NCBI GenBank assembly: GCA_017446745.1
Contig: JAFSQF010000113.1
Span: 1-64,000, forward strand
From: Bacteroidales bacterium
GTDB lineage: Bacteria; Bacteroidota; Bacteroidia; Bacteroidales; P3
Length of the DNA stretch: 64,000 nucleotides
Direction of reading: 5' to 3'
Each line of letters starts with the position of its first letter. Within the stretch, counting starts at the first letter, position 1. Positions 34,418 to 43,703 of this stretch are shown piece by piece. The notes beneath the pieces are model-generated. The model was not told where the DNA came from and did not search any database. It saw only the letters and a list, made by a program, of their open reading frames with translations. The translations under genes and the position numbers were made by a program.

Positions 34418-35536
34418 ATGATTTACGTACATATCCCATTTTGTCATCATAAATGTTCCTACTGTGCTTTCTTCTCGGTGGCGGGAAGGCGCGAGATGGA
34501 CGCCTACGTCGAGGCGCTCTGCGCCGAGATGCGTAGGCGAAGGGCACCGGAGCGCAGCGTCAGGACTGTCTACTTCGGTGGCGGCACGCCATCGCGCTTG
34601 GGCATCGCTCTGCTTCAGCGTCTTGTGGAGCAACTGCGAGCGCTCTACGACTTCAGCCAACTTCAGGAGGCCACCATCGAGGCCAATCCCGAAGACCTTA
34701 CCACCGACTTTCTTCGCGGACTGCGCAGTCTGAATTTTTTCAATCGCATCAGCATTGGCATCCAGTCGTTTGCCGACGCCGACCTACGCGCTATCAACCG
34801 CGTTCATAACGGCGGCCAAGCCCTCGAGGCTCTGCAAAACGCTCACGAGGCCGGGTTCACCAATGTCAGCATCGACCTAATGATGGGGCTGCCGGGACAA
34901 AGCATCGACACATGGCGACGGAATCTGGATTGCACCGGGGCGCTGCTCAGGGGAGGGCTGCTGACGCATCTGTCGTGCTATGAGCTTAGCATTGAGCCGG
35001 GCACCATACTGGAGCGCCAACTGCGGCAGGGTAGGGTGGAGCTACCTGATGAAGAGACTGTTGCAGCTGAATATGAATTGCTTATGAGGTGGTGCCATGA
35101 TGTTGGGATGGAACAGTACGAGGTTTCAAACTTTGCCCTGCCAGGCCTGCGGTCGGTCCACAACAGCCGCTACTGGCGTCGCGTGCCATACCTGGGTCTT
35201 GGCGCCGGGGCGCACAGCTTCGACGGCAGCCACCGCCGTTGGAACCTCGCCGACATCGCCGCCTATGTTGCCGCTGCCGGCGATGCCCCCCACGAGCAGG
35301 AGACCCTCAGTCGAGAGGATGCCTTCAACGAATTTGTTATGACGGCTCTGCGCACCACAGCGGGCATCGACAAGAGCGAGCTCAGCGCACTTTTCCCCTG
35401 GGCCGCATCCCACATTTCCGCAACGATTGCCCCCCACATAGCCCACGGCCTCATTGTAGAAACGGACGAAGCCTATGTGCCATCCTCGTCGGGCCTGCTC
35501 CAGGCCGACGCTATCGCCGCGTCGCTCTTCCTGTAG
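34418..35536 (+). CDS. hemW: HemW-like radical SAM protein
   Basis: 372 aa. The radical-SAM cluster motif CHHKCSYC (Cys 9, 13, 16) sits in MIYVHIPFCHHKCSYCAF, the hallmark HemW N-terminus, followed by VYFGGGTPSRL, IEANPEDLT, FNRISIGIQSF and SIDLMMGLPGQS. The C-terminal HemW domain includes YEVSNFALPG. HemW is now viewed as a heme chaperone rather than a coproporphyrinogen oxidase. It begins 75 bp after the tRNA-Met terminator. Confidence 0.93.
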   Translation: MIYVHIPFCHHKCSYCAFFSVAGRREMDAYVEALCAEMRRRRAPERSVRTVYFGGGTPSRLGIALLQRLVEQLRALYDFSQLQEATIEANPEDLTTDFLRGLRSLNFFNRISIGIQSFADADLRAINRVHNGGQALEALQNAHEAGFTNVSIDLMMGLPGQSIDTWRRNLDCTGALLRGGLLTHLSCYELSIEPGTILERQLRQGRVELPDEETVAAEYELLMRWCHDVGMEQYEVSNFALPGLRSVHNSRYWRRVPYLGLGAGAHSFDGSHRRWNLADIAAYVAAAGDAPHEQETLSREDAFNEFVMTALRTTAGIDKSELSALFPWAASHISATIAPHIAHGLIVETDEAYVPSSSGLLQADAIAASLFL

Positions 35537-35675
35537 AAATGAACGGTAACTTGATGCTTTCGGATGTGTATTTTTGGCTTGATTATCAGAAAATAACACT
35601 TGTCAAAATGTTTTTTCCTCCAATAGCCTGAACAAAAAAAATCTTCTGTAGCGACTATATATCAAAAAAAATCAG

Positions 35676-35683
35676 TATCTTTG
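35676..35683 (+). promoter_or_regulatory. -7 box TATCTTTG upstream of ridA
   Basis: Matches TAnnTTTG and lies 55 bp before the ridA start. The -33 element is weak. The gap 35537-35738 holds nothing else recognisable. Confidence 0.5.
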
Positions 35684-35738
35684 CAAATTCGTTTCATTAT
35701 AGATTATAATAGTAAATAATTAATCAATAATTCTGAAT

Positions 35739-36116
35739 ATGAAGAAAATAATCAGTACCCCGAAGGCTCCTGCCGCCATCGGACCCTACAGCCAGGCCGT
35801 TCTGGCGGGCAACACCCTCTACATTTCTGGCCAGGTGCCTATCGACCCTGCCACCGGTAAGCTTGCCGAGGGAGGCATCACCGAGCAGACCGAGCAGGTC
35901 TTCAAGAACATCAAGGCTATCCTCGACGAGGCCGGGTTCACTTTCGACGATGTCGTCAAGTCGACCTGCCTGCTGGCCACTATGGACTATTTCAAACCCA
36001 TGAACGAAGTCTATGCCAAGTACTATGGCCACGACTGCCCCGCCCGCGCCGCCTTTGCCGTAGCTGGCCTTCCGATGGGAGCCATGGTGGAGATCGAAAC
36101 CATTGCAGTAAAATAA
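35739..36116 (+). CDS. ridA: RidA-family enamine/imine deaminase
   Basis: 125 aa, the family's usual length. It hydrolyses reactive 2-aminoacrylate-type imines. Signatures: APAAIGPYSQAV (residues 10-21), LYISGQVPIDPATG, GGITEQTEQVFKNIKAIL and the C-terminal CPARAAFAVAGLPMGAMVEIE with the catalytic Arg. It lies about 100 bp upstream of the acyl-CoA dehydrogenase gene on the same strand. Confidence 0.95.
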   Translation: MKKIISTPKAPAAIGPYSQAVLAGNTLYISGQVPIDPATGKLAEGGITEQTEQVFKNIKAILDEAGFTFDDVVKSTCLLATMDYFKPMNEVYAKYYGHDCPARAAFAVAGLPMGAMVEIETIAVK

Positions 36117-36213
36117 ATTTGCCAATTGTGGACAACGAAAGGCGTGCCGACAACAATGGCCCATCAGGTAGCGTCGGTGTTCACCCGCCGCTGTTCACTA
36201 AATAGATAACAAT

Positions 36214-37353
36214 ATGGATTTTAGCCTTTCTAAAAAAGAAGAGCTCTTCCTTCAGATGATTCGCGAGTTTGCGGAGAAAGAGGTGAAACCCCTCGCCGCC
36301 GAGGTCGACGAAGAGGAGCGTTTCCCCATGGAAACAGTGAAGAAAATGGCCAAGATAGGCCTTATGGGTATCCCGGTTCCCACCCAGTATGGCGGGGCTG
36401 GCGGCACCAATATCATGTACGGTATGGCCGTAGAGGAGCTGAGCCGCGTCTGCGCCACCACCGGTGTCATCGTCTCGGCCCACACCTCGCTGTGCTGCGC
36501 CCCCATTTTGGAGGCCGGCACCGAAGAGCAGAAGATGAAATACCTGCCCAAACTGGCTTCGGGCGAATGGATTGGAGCCTTCGGCCTCACCGAGCCCAAT
36601 GCCGGCACCGATGCCGCCGGGCAGCAGACCACCGCTGTCCTTGAGGGCGACGAGTGGGTGCTCAACGGCAGCAAAATCTTCATCACCAACGGCAGCTATG
36701 CCGACGTGTTCATCATCATAGCCATGACCGACAAGAGCCTCGGCACCAAGGGTATCAGCGCTTTCATCGTTGAAAAGACCGACCCGGGCTTCAGCGTGGG
36801 CAAGAAAGAGAAGAAGATGGGTATCCGCGGCAGCGCCACCACCGAGCTTATCTTTGAGGACTGCCGCATTCCTAAGGACCGCCAGCTCGGCCAGCTCGGC
36901 AAAGGCTTCGGCCTGGCCATGAAAACCCTCGACGGCGGCCGCATCGGCATAGCCTGCCAGGCCCTCGGCATCGCGCAGGGAGCCATGGACGAGACCATCA
37001 AATACACCAAAGAACGCAAACAGTTCGGCCGCTCCATCAGCCAGTTCCAGAACACCCAGTTCCAGATGGCCGACCTCGAGACCAAGGTACAGGCCGCGCG
37101 CCTGCTCTGCCGCTCGGCACACTACAAGAAAGATATGGGGCTGCCCTACAGCGCCGATGCCGCCATGGCCAAGCTCTTCAGTGCCGAGACGGCCATGGAG
37201 GTGACCACCAAGGCCGTCCAGTTCCACGGCGGCTATGGCTACACTCGCGAGTACCCCGTTGAACGCATGATGCGCGACGCCAAGATCACCGAGATTTATG
37301 AAGGCACCAGCGAGGTGCAGCGCATGGTGATTGCTGGAAAACTTTTCAAATAA
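36214..37353 (+). CDS. Short-chain acyl-CoA (butyryl-CoA-type) dehydrogenase
   Basis: 379 aa. FAD-dependent alpha,beta-dehydrogenation (or the reverse, crotonyl-CoA reduction). Motifs: GAFGLTEPNAGTDA, the ACAD signature GIRGSATTELIFEDCRIP, QFGRSISQFQNTQFQMADL and QFHGGYGYTREYPVERMMRD. The catalytic Glu lies in EIYEGTSEVQR near the C-terminus, as in short-chain enzymes. With etfB and etfA immediately downstream this is a Bcd-Etf type module. Whether it runs as an electron-bifurcating reductase cannot be read from sequence alone. Confidence 0.94.
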   Translation: MDFSLSKKEELFLQMIREFAEKEVKPLAAEVDEEERFPMETVKKMAKIGLMGIPVPTQYGGAGGTNIMYGMAVEELSRVCATTGVIVSAHTSLCCAPILEAGTEEQKMKYLPKLASGEWIGAFGLTEPNAGTDAAGQQTTAVLEGDEWVLNGSKIFITNGSYADVFIIIAMTDKSLGTKGISAFIVEKTDPGFSVGKKEKKMGIRGSATTELIFEDCRIPKDRQLGQLGKGFGLAMKTLDGGRIGIACQALGIAQGAMDETIKYTKERKQFGRSISQFQNTQFQMADLETKVQAARLLCRSAHYKKDMGLPYSADAAMAKLFSAETAMEVTTKAVQFHGGYGYTREYPVERMMRDAKITEIYEGTSEVQRMVIAGKLFK

Positions 37354-37355
37354 AA

Positions 37356-37453
37356 AGTCAGACCCGTCGGGTCAGCAAGACCTGTCAGACTTGTCAGACA
37401 AGGAAGACCTGTCGGACTTGTAGGACCAGAAAGGCCTGTCAGACCTGCCCGAC
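37356..37453 (+). repeat. Imperfect tandem array (GACCTGTCAGACTT type)
   Basis: About seven degenerate 13- to 15-bp units built from GAC/CTGTC/GGAC words between the dehydrogenase and etfB. Each unit contains short inverted GTC/GAC pairs. It occupies the whole gap. Confidence 0.75.
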
Positions 37454-37467
37454 AAAAAAACAAGAAA

Positions 37468-38253
37468 ATGAACATAGTAGTTTGCATAAAGCAGGTGCCG
37501 GACACTACCGAGGTGAAGATTAATCCCGTAACCGGTACCCTTATCCGTGAGGGTGTGCCCTCCATCATGAATCCCGACGACAAGGGCGGATTGGAATTCG
37601 CCCTCCAGCTCAAGGACAAGTACGGTGCCCACGTCACCGTCATCACCATGGGGCTGCCCCAGGCCGAGGCCATCCTGCGTGAGGCCCTCGCCATGGGTGT
37701 GGACCGTGCCATCCTCCTCACCGACCGCCGCCTTGGTGGTGCCGACACCCTGGCCACCAGCAGCGCCATCGCCGGAGCCCTGCGCACCATGGATTTCGAC
37801 CTTATCGTCACCGGCCGCCAGGCCATCGACGGCGACACCGCCCAGGTGGGGCCACAGATTGCCGAGCACCTCGACCTGCCGCAGGTCAGCTACATGGCCG
37901 ACCTCAAGTACGACGAGGCCACCAAGACATTCACCGTTAAGAAACAACTCGAGGATGGCTACCAGATTCTCGAGATGCAGGCCCCCTGCGTCGTCACCGC
38001 CCTGGCCAGCGCCGTGCAGCCACGCTACATGACAGTGAACGGCATCGTGACAGCCTGGGATAAGGAGGTGGAGGTGTGGAACGCCGACCGCATCAATGTC
38101 CCTGAGGACCACATCGGCAAGGCCGGCTCGCCCACCAGCGTCTTCAAGTCGTTCCCAAAACAGCTCAAGCCCGCCGGACAGACTTTCGAGGTCAGCCCCG
38201 AAGAGGCCGTGGAACTGATTGTGAACAAACTGAAAGAGAAACATATTATTTAG
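37468..38253 (+). CDS. etfB: Electron transfer flavoprotein, beta subunit
   Basis: 261 aa. MNIVVCIKQVPDT at the N-terminus, NPDDKGGLEFALQLKD, AMGVDRAILLTD and the beta-subunit signature region VTGRQAIDGDTAQVGPQIAEHLDLPQVSY. It pairs with EtfA to carry electrons between acyl-CoA dehydrogenase and other acceptors. It sits between the dehydrogenase and etfA; an RNA-like stem structure follows. Confidence 0.96.
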   Translation: MNIVVCIKQVPDTTEVKINPVTGTLIREGVPSIMNPDDKGGLEFALQLKDKYGAHVTVITMGLPQAEAILREALAMGVDRAILLTDRRLGGADTLATSSAIAGALRTMDFDLIVTGRQAIDGDTAQVGPQIAEHLDLPQVSYMADLKYDEATKTFTVKKQLEDGYQILEMQAPCVVTALASAVQPRYMTVNGIVTAWDKEVEVWNADRINVPEDHIGKAGSPTSVFKSFPKQLKPAGQTFEVSPEEAVELIVNKLKEKHII

Positions 38254-38260
38254 TGAATTT

Positions 38261-38317
38261 TGACCAGAGAACAGTGAAAAGAATGTATGCTTTTCACAGG
38301 TCACCGAACGCTGGTCA
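38261..38317 (+). other. Intercistronic stem structure between etfB and etfA
   Basis: Outer arms TGACCAG (38261-38267) and CTGGTCA (38311-38317) enclose a perfect 8-bp hairpin GTGAAAAG/CTTTTCAC (38274-38297) with an 8-nt loop. There is no T-tract, so it is more likely an mRNA processing or stability element than a terminator. Confidence 0.55.
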
Positions 38318-38333
38318 CTAAAACAAGGAAACA

Positions 38334-39344
38334 ATGAACCTCACAGAATATAAAGACGTTTATGTGTTTGCCGAGCAACGCGACGGCAAGCTTCAGAATG
38401 TGGCCCTTGAGCTGCTTGGCAAAGCCCGCGAGCTGGCCGACGCCAACCAGGAGAAGGTGGTAGCCATGCTTCTTGGCAAGGATGTCAAGCCCTTGGCACA
38501 GACCCTTATAGAGCATGGCGCCGACCGTGTTCTGGTGGTCGACCACGACCTCCTGAAGGACTATATGACCGAGCCCTACACCGAGGCCATCACAGCCATC
38601 ACCACCGAGTTCAAGCCCAGCATCATGCTTATCGGAGCCACCACCATAGGGCGCGACCTCGGTCCCCGTGTGTCGGCCCGCAACCGCACCGGCCTCACCG
38701 CCGATGCCACTAAGCTGGAAATCAGCGACGACGAGGCCCACGAGTTCCGCATGACGCGTCCCGCTTTCGGCGGCAATCTCATGGCCACCATCCTCTGCAA
38801 GAACCATCGCCCCCAGATGTCGACGGTGCGTCCCGGCGTCATGCAGAAGATGGCCGCCGATGCCAGCCGCAAGGGCGAGGTGGTTGATTACAAGGTCGAT
38901 TTCGACGTGAAGAAAATCAGCCGTGTCAAACTGGTGAAGACCGTCAAGGAGGAGAAGACCGTCGCCGACATCAGCGAGGCCAAGATCCTGGTCAGCGGCG
39001 GACGTGGCGTAGGTACCAAGGACGGTTTCGCCAAACTCGAAGCCCTTGCCAAGGAGCTGGGCGGCGAGGTCAGCAGCAGCCGTGCCATGGTTGATGCCGG
39101 CGTGATGGACCAGAGCCGTCAGGTGGGCCAGACCGGCAAGACCGTGCGCCCCAACCTCTATCTGGCATGCGGCATCAGCGGAGCCATCCAGCACCTGGCC
39201 GGCATGGAGGAGAGCGAGCTTATCGTGGCCATCAACAAGGACAAGTTCGCCCCCATCTTCAGCGTTGCCGACCTTGGCATCGTCGGCGACCTCCACAAGA
39301 TTGTCCCCATGCTCACGGAGCGTCTCCGCACCATGCAGCGCTAA
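38334..39344 (+). CDS. etfA: Electron transfer flavoprotein, alpha subunit
   Basis: 336 aa. An N-terminal domain (YKDVYVFAEQRDGKLQNVALELLGKARELA) and the FAD-binding C-terminal domain with ILVSGGRGVGTKDGF, SSRAMVDAGVMDQSRQVGQTGKTVRPNLY and ACGISGAIQHLAGM. It forms a heterodimer with EtfB. Last gene of the dehydrogenase-etfBA unit. Confidence 0.96.
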   Translation: MNLTEYKDVYVFAEQRDGKLQNVALELLGKARELADANQEKVVAMLLGKDVKPLAQTLIEHGADRVLVVDHDLLKDYMTEPYTEAITAITTEFKPSIMLIGATTIGRDLGPRVSARNRTGLTADATKLEISDDEAHEFRMTRPAFGGNLMATILCKNHRPQMSTVRPGVMQKMAADASRKGEVVDYKVDFDVKKISRVKLVKTVKEEKTVADISEAKILVSGGRGVGTKDGFAKLEALAKELGGEVSSSRAMVDAGVMDQSRQVGQTGKTVRPNLYLACGISGAIQHLAGMEESELIVAINKDKFAPIFSVADLGIVGDLHKIVPMLTERLRTMQR

Positions 39345-39450
39345 GAACAACGTATTATGTCTTTAATGGCGAATTGCAGCCTTATATCAAAGGGGTGCAA
39401 TCCGCCATTTTTTCTATCCATTACCGCTGTATTCGCCTCGTTGTGTCACT

Positions 39451-39504
39451 TGCCCCTACGGGGCTCAATGTAAAACTTATAGTGGCTAACGCCTCCGAGC
39501 GTCA
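39451..39504. repeat. Two short palindromic repeat copies
   Basis: TGCCCCTACGGGGCTCA (39451-39467) is one copy of a CCCC-TAC-GGGG family also at 42760, 43599 and 53069. ACGCCTCCGAGCGT near 39489 belongs to a second family seen around 42100, 42290, 42350 and 51102. They lie between etfA and the convergent nucleotidyltransferase gene. Confidence 0.65.
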
Positions 39505-39506
39505 AC

Positions 39507-40379
39507 TCATTCGTCCACAGGGCTGTTGCGTTGCTCAATCTCGTCAATGTTGAGCTGCGCCGTTCTTTCAATGGCGTCGTCGTAGCCCGTCAGGGCAGCG
39601 AAAGGCGCAAACTGTGCCGCGCGGTTGAGCAGCGACATCTGAGGGTGGCGCATCGATACGTGGTGCGGCAAGTTGATGATGTCGCTGTATTCCGCCTCGG
39701 TCAGTTTTTCCGGAGTGCCCACGTCATGCCAGTTCTCAGCCGAATGCATGAAAGAGCCTATACGGTATTTCTTTGTCAGTTCCAGATAGATAGGCATGAT
39801 AGGGTAGGGCACGTCGTCGGGTGGGAGCAGTGTGAAGAGCTCGCGGCTGAGCATCGACACGCCGCTGAAAGCCGCCGCCGTCATCCCGTCGGGCACGGTG
39901 CTGTTCTCGGCAAGGCGTCCAGCCAGGCGTCCGTCGCGGTCGAAAAGCAGCATGCGGCTGCTGTGGCGTTGGCTGACGCAGAGGGTTACGAGGTTGCCGC
40001 TTGCAATATGGTGGTTTTCAAGAGCTTTAAAGTCAATATCCGACACTATGTCGACATTATGCACCAGCACGGGGCCGTCGCCGTGCAAAAGGCTGGCGGC
40101 ATGCTTCAGAGCTCCGCCGGTGTCGAGGAGCATGGAGCGTTCGTCGCTGATGGACACCTCCACGGGGAAGCGGCGGCTGCCGATGTAGTTTATCATCTTG
40201 TCGGCGAAGGCGTGGATGTTCACTACGCAGTGGCTCACCCCGGCCTCGGCCACGCGGTGCAGCACCCGGTCGAGGAGGGTGTGGCCTCCTAAGCGTACCA
40301 AGGCCTTGGGACGGTCGTTGGTCAGTGGCTTCAGCCTTGTGCCAAGGCCGGCGGCAAGTATAATGGCTTCTTTCTTCAT
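39507..40379 (-). CDS. Sugar-phosphate nucleotidyltransferase fused to a YolD-like tail
   Basis: 290 aa. Residues 1-228 are a GT-A nucleotidyltransferase of the MurNAc-1-P uridylyltransferase / hexose-1-P type: [52 protein letters not shown] and [10 protein letters not shown]. Residues about 229-290 are a different module: [20 protein letters not shown] and [20 protein letters not shown], which matches my memory of the N-terminal half of YolD-like proteins that accompany Y-family polymerases in Firmicutes. The gene's ATG overlaps the polymerase stop (ATGA). The YolD-like part is shorter than free-standing versions. The fusion junction lies near position 39695. Confidence 0.85.
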   Translation of the reverse strand: MKKEAIILAAGLGTRLKPLTNDRPKALVRLGGHTLLDRVLHRVAEAGVSHCVVNIHAFADKMINYIGSRRFPVEVSISDERSMLLDTGGALKHAASLLHGDGPVLVHNVDIVSDIDFKALENHHIASGNLVTLCVSQRHSSRMLLFDRDGRLAGRLAENSTVPDGMTAAAFSGVSMLSRELFTLLPPDDVPYPIMPIYLELTKKYRIGSFMHSAENWHDVGTPEKLTEAEYSDIINLPHHVSMRHPQMSLLNRAAQFAPFAALTGYDDAIERTAQLNIDEIEQRNSPVDE

Positions 40380-41881
40380 GCTTTGTGCCCTCCTATTTGG
40401 CGGTTCCTGTCCTTGGCTGTGGCGCCCTCCTCAAAGTTCAACCCTTTCAGGATGGCGTTCTTGCCGAATTTCTTTTTTATGTCAAGGATTGTTTCCTGGA
40501 TGCGGCGTTCCTTGCTGAGGCTCTGGTCCATGCTTTCCTGCTGACGCTGAATGGCGTCGTAGTCGGTGAAGAGGTCAAGCTGCTGACCGCCGGCATCGGG
40601 TTGCCGACGTGCCTCCACCTGGCTTTCGGGTCGCACATTGACGGTGCCTATCGTCAGCCTGCGCACCAATAGCAAGGGGTCGACGGTGCGGTCGTAGATG
40701 TGGAGGATGGCTTGCGTGATGAGTGAAGCCGACGAGGTGGGGAAGGGGAGGGCTTCGCTGCCGTGGGCATGCTTAGGAGCCGGTCGTCCGTAGTAGTCCA
40801 CCGTTATTTCGCCCTGATAAAGAGCCCTTACCTGAGGGTCGGCCAGGCTCTCGGTGTCGTAGTTCACCGTCAGCGTCATCTGGTCGGCCACCAAGCCTTT
40901 CTCCACCAGGTCGAGGGCAATGGCGTCGGCCATCTCCTGCACCACGATGCGAGCCTTGGCAACGGAGTAGGGGCATTGCAGCACCTGTCCGCTGCTCAGC
41001 GAGTTCATCTCGGGGCGATAGTGCTTGATCATCTCAATTGTTGTGGGTTCCCACCCCCAGGCGTGGTCGATGAGCAATTCGGCGTTCACGCCGAAGAGGC
41101 GGTAGAGCAGCTCCTCGTTTTTCGCCGAGCAGCGCGCCACCATGCCCATGGTGTAGAGCTCGTTGCTTTCCAGCTTGCGAGCGATGCCGCGCCCTACGCG
41201 CCAGAAGTCGGTCAGCGGGCGGTGGTTCCAGAGTTTGCGGCGGTAGGAGGCCTCGTCGAGTTCGGCGATGCGCACACCGTCCTGGTCGGCGGGGATATGC
41301 TTGGCCACGATGTCCATGGCCACCTTGGCAAGGTAGAGATTGGTGCCGATACCTGCCGTGGCGGTGATGCCGGTCTCGCGCAGTACCTCGCGAATCATCT
41401 TTATCGTAAGTTCGTGTGCCGTAAGATGATAGAGGTCGAGATATTTTGAGGCGTCGATGAATACCTCGTCGATGGAGTAGACGTGGATGTCCTCCGGAGC
41501 TATGTAGCGCAGATAGATTTTGTAGATGCGAGTGCTGTAGTCGATGTAGTGAGCCATCCGTGGTGGGGCGGCGATATAGTCGATGGCAAGCTCGGGGTGC
41601 TGTTGCAGCACGGTGTCGTCGGTCGACTTGCCGCTGAAACGGTATCCCGGGGCGTGCATCTGCCGTTCGCTGTTGACCTCCCTAAGCCTTTGCACCACCT
41701 CAAACAGGCGTGCCCTTCCGCCAATGCCGTGCGCTTTCAGCGAAGGCGACACCGCCAGGCAGATGGTTTTTTCGGTACGCTGAGCGTCGGCCACCACCAG
41801 GTTGGTGGTCAGCGGGTCCAAGCCCCTCTCCACGCACTCCACCGAGGCATAGAACGACTTCAAATCTATGGCAATAAACAT
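40376..41881 (-). CDS. Y-family (translesion) DNA polymerase, UmuC/UvrX-like
   Basis: 501 aa. Catalytic carboxylates: D6 in [14 protein letters not shown], and D138/E139 in [15 protein letters not shown] helix-hairpin-helix region lies near [15 protein letters not shown], then the little-finger domain. The C-terminal QLDLF (434-438) fits a sliding-clamp-binding motif. The tail ([41 protein letters not shown]) looks like polymerases of gut Firmicutes rather than Bacteroidetes DinB, suggesting horizontal transfer. It carries out error-prone bypass of lesions. It is coupled to the nucleotidyltransferase/YolD gene. Confidence 0.92.
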   Translation of the reverse strand: MFIAIDLKSFYASVECVERGLDPLTTNLVVADAQRTEKTICLAVSPSLKAHGIGGRARLFEVVQRLREVNSERQMHAPGYRFSGKSTDDTVLQQHPELAIDYIAAPPRMAHYIDYSTRIYKIYLRYIAPEDIHVYSIDEVFIDASKYLDLYHLTAHELTIKMIREVLRETGITATAGIGTNLYLAKVAMDIVAKHIPADQDGVRIAELDEASYRRKLWNHRPLTDFWRVGRGIARKLESNELYTMGMVARCSAKNEELLYRLFGVNAELLIDHAWGWEPTTIEMIKHYRPEMNSLSSGQVLQCPYSVAKARIVVQEMADAIALDLVEKGLVADQMTLTVNYDTESLADPQVRALYQGEITVDYYGRPAPKHAHGSEALPFPTSSASLITQAILHIYDRTVDPLLLVRRLTIGTVNVRPESQVEARRQPDAGGQQLDLFTDYDAIQRQQESMDQSLSKERRIQETILDIKKKFGKNAILKGLNFEEGATAKDRNRQIGGHKA

Positions 41882-41883
41882 AT

Positions 41884-41953
41884 AAGTAACCAGTCAAATT
41901 TATTTGACATTAATGATGATACTCTGACTTTTACGGGCATTCACGTTCTATAA
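41884..41953 (-). promoter_or_regulatory. Dispersed upstream element, second copy
   Basis: The inverse copy of 2466-2535, including hairpin GTCAAAT-TT-ATTTGAC (41893-41908) and CATTCACGTTCTATA (41938-41952). It abuts the polymerase start codon, in the same orientation relative to the gene as the GH97 copy. Confidence 0.5.
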
Positions 41954-42059
41954 CAAAAGGTTGCAATGCAATCGCAGGTCGCTGATTGTTTGTTGCTCTT
42001 TCTTTTCAGATACGCAGAATTTCCAACATTATTGTATGCATCGTCAATAAAAGTTCGTT

Positions 42060-42460
42060 GTGGCGATGGCGAAGCTGGGAAGCTTCGCCTCCTATTGCAA
42101 CGCTCGGAGGTGTTAGGCACTACTGCTGTCGCAGGCGAGGACGCCCGCGTACCAAAAACGGGCAGGGTATGGGGTGTTGTTTCCTGTAGGAGGTCGGGCT
42201 TCCCAGCCCGACCAACAGAGACAGGGATTATCTACGGATTGGCAGTGGCGATGGCGAAGCTGGGAAGCTTCGCCTCCTAAAGCAACGCTCGGAGATGTTG
42301 GGCACTAAGATGGCGAAGCTGGGAAGCTTCGCCTCCTATTGTAACGCTCGGAGGCGTTGGGTACTACTGCTGTCGCAGGCGAGGACGCCCGCGTACCAAA
42401 CGGGCAGGGTATAGGACGTTGTTTCCTGTAGGAGGTCGGGCTTCCCAGCCCGACCAATGC
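42060..42460. repeat. Mosaic of palindromic elements, two composite copies
   Basis: Contains GGCGAAGCT-GGGA-AGCTTCGCC at 42068-42089, 42253-42274 and 42312-42333. GGTCGGGCT-TCCC-AGCCCGACC is at 42192-42213 and 42434-42455. Two copies of the CGCAGGCGAGGACGCCCGCG unit also occur at about 42136 and 42376, the reverse complement of the 35-bp unit at 45734. AACGCTCGGAGG palindromes lie between. The wider gap 41954-42915 has no gene. Confidence 0.88.
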
Positions 42461-42801
42461 GACGACAAAACTGGAATGATATTCGGCTTGGAGGCGAAAA
42501 AAAATATCTTGTTGAATGTGAGTATTTTGTTTTTTTTTGCATGCGTTCTTGAATCGCTGCCGAATCTATAAAAAAAATTGCGCTTTCGACAGCATTTCGT
42601 GCGATATTTCGGAAGTTGTTTGTTTTGCAACGACGGTTTCATGAGAAAAATAATGTATAATCATGCCTATAACATAGCTTATGGTTAATTCCAGACCAAG
42701 TTATGGTAATACCTGATCATGGATGAGAAGTGTTTCTGACAATTAGCTTTCTTAAAATGGCGCCACTACGGGGCTCGGATATTCAATTCAAAAAAAAATA
42801 C

Positions 42802-42809
42802 TATTTTTG
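42802..42809 (+). promoter_or_regulatory. -7 box TATTTTTG upstream of the FKBP gene
   Basis: Matches TAnnTTTG, 106 bp before the FKBP start; the -33 element is unclear. Two further palindromes lie just upstream at about 42760-42778. Confidence 0.35.
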
Positions 42810-42915
42810 CAAACGATTATAGATGCATAAAACATCATCGGCAATGATGCTTTTATGACTTGAAATCAGCAACTAATATATAGTATAGTACAATAATACA
42901 ATAGAAGATTATTCA

Positions 42916-43524
42916 ATGGATAAATTAAGTTACGCTCTGGGCCATAATATTGGCCACCAACTTTTGGAGATGGGGCTCGAGACGAGCCTGAATGTCGACG
43001 ATTTCGCTGCCGCCATAAGCGACCTCTTCGGCGGACGCAACGCTCAGATGAGCAACGACGAGATGCACAGCATCCTCGACCGTTTCTTCAGCGAGATGGA
43101 AGCCTTGCAGCAGGCCGAAGCCGCCAAACGTGGCCAGGCCGCCAAGGCCGAAGGAGAAGCCTTCTTGGCAGAAAATGCCAAACGCGAAGGCGTGTTCCGC
43201 ACCCGCAGCGGACTTCAGTACGAGGTGCTTGTGGAAGGCAACGGCCCTCGCCCCACTGCCAACGACACCGTGCGTTGCCACTACGAGGGAACGCTCATCG
43301 ACGGCACGGTATTCGACAGCTCCTACCGTCGAAACCAACCCGCTGAATTCGGTCTGCGCCAGGTTATTGCAGGCTGGACAGAGGGCGTGCAGATGATGAC
43401 CGTGGGCTCGAAATACAAATTCTATATCCCCTACCAGTTGGGCTATGGTGAGCATGGCGCCGGCAATTCCATCCCACCCTATGCCGCACTCATTTTCACC
43501 GTCGAGCTCCTCGCCATCAGATAA
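42916..43524 (+). CDS. FKBP-type peptidyl-prolyl cis-trans isomerase
   Basis: 202 aa. The N-terminal helical dimerisation domain (about 1-95, MDKLSYALGHNIGHQLLEMG) resembles FklB/FkpA. The FKBP domain (about 100-202) contains VRCHYEGTLIDGTVFDSSY, VIAGWTEGVQMMTVGSKYKFYIP, LGYGEHGAGNSIPPYAALIFTVEL. No signal peptide is seen, so it is likely cytoplasmic (FklB-like). It accelerates prolyl isomerisation during folding. Isolated gene. Confidence 0.92.
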   Translation: MDKLSYALGHNIGHQLLEMGLETSLNVDDFAAAISDLFGGRNAQMSNDEMHSILDRFFSEMEALQQAEAAKRGQAAKAEGEAFLAENAKREGVFRTRSGLQYEVLVEGNGPRPTANDTVRCHYEGTLIDGTVFDSSYRRNQPAEFGLRQVIAGWTEGVQMMTVGSKYKFYIPYQLGYGEHGAGNSIPPYAALIFTVELLAIR

Positions 43525-43569
43525 TAAAAAGAAGAAACGGGGCTCAGAGAGGATAGGGGGTAATGACTT

Positions 43570-43703
43570 CCGTGGGCTTGCGCCCACGGCTATTAAGTGC
43601 CGCCCCTACGGGGCTCAGAAACTTAGCGATAATAAAAACAGACTTTTTGCCAAATTTTACCTTTTTTTTGCATATTCTATTTTCATAATAGATAGTATTT
43701 TTG
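43570..43703. repeat. Palindromes and a -7 box in the FKBP to small-protein gap
   Basis: CGTGGGC-TTGC-GCCCACG (43571-43588) and GCCCCTACGGGGC (43602-43614) are palindromic elements. TATTTTTG at 43696-43703 fits a -7 box for the next gene (start 43816). Confidence 0.55.
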
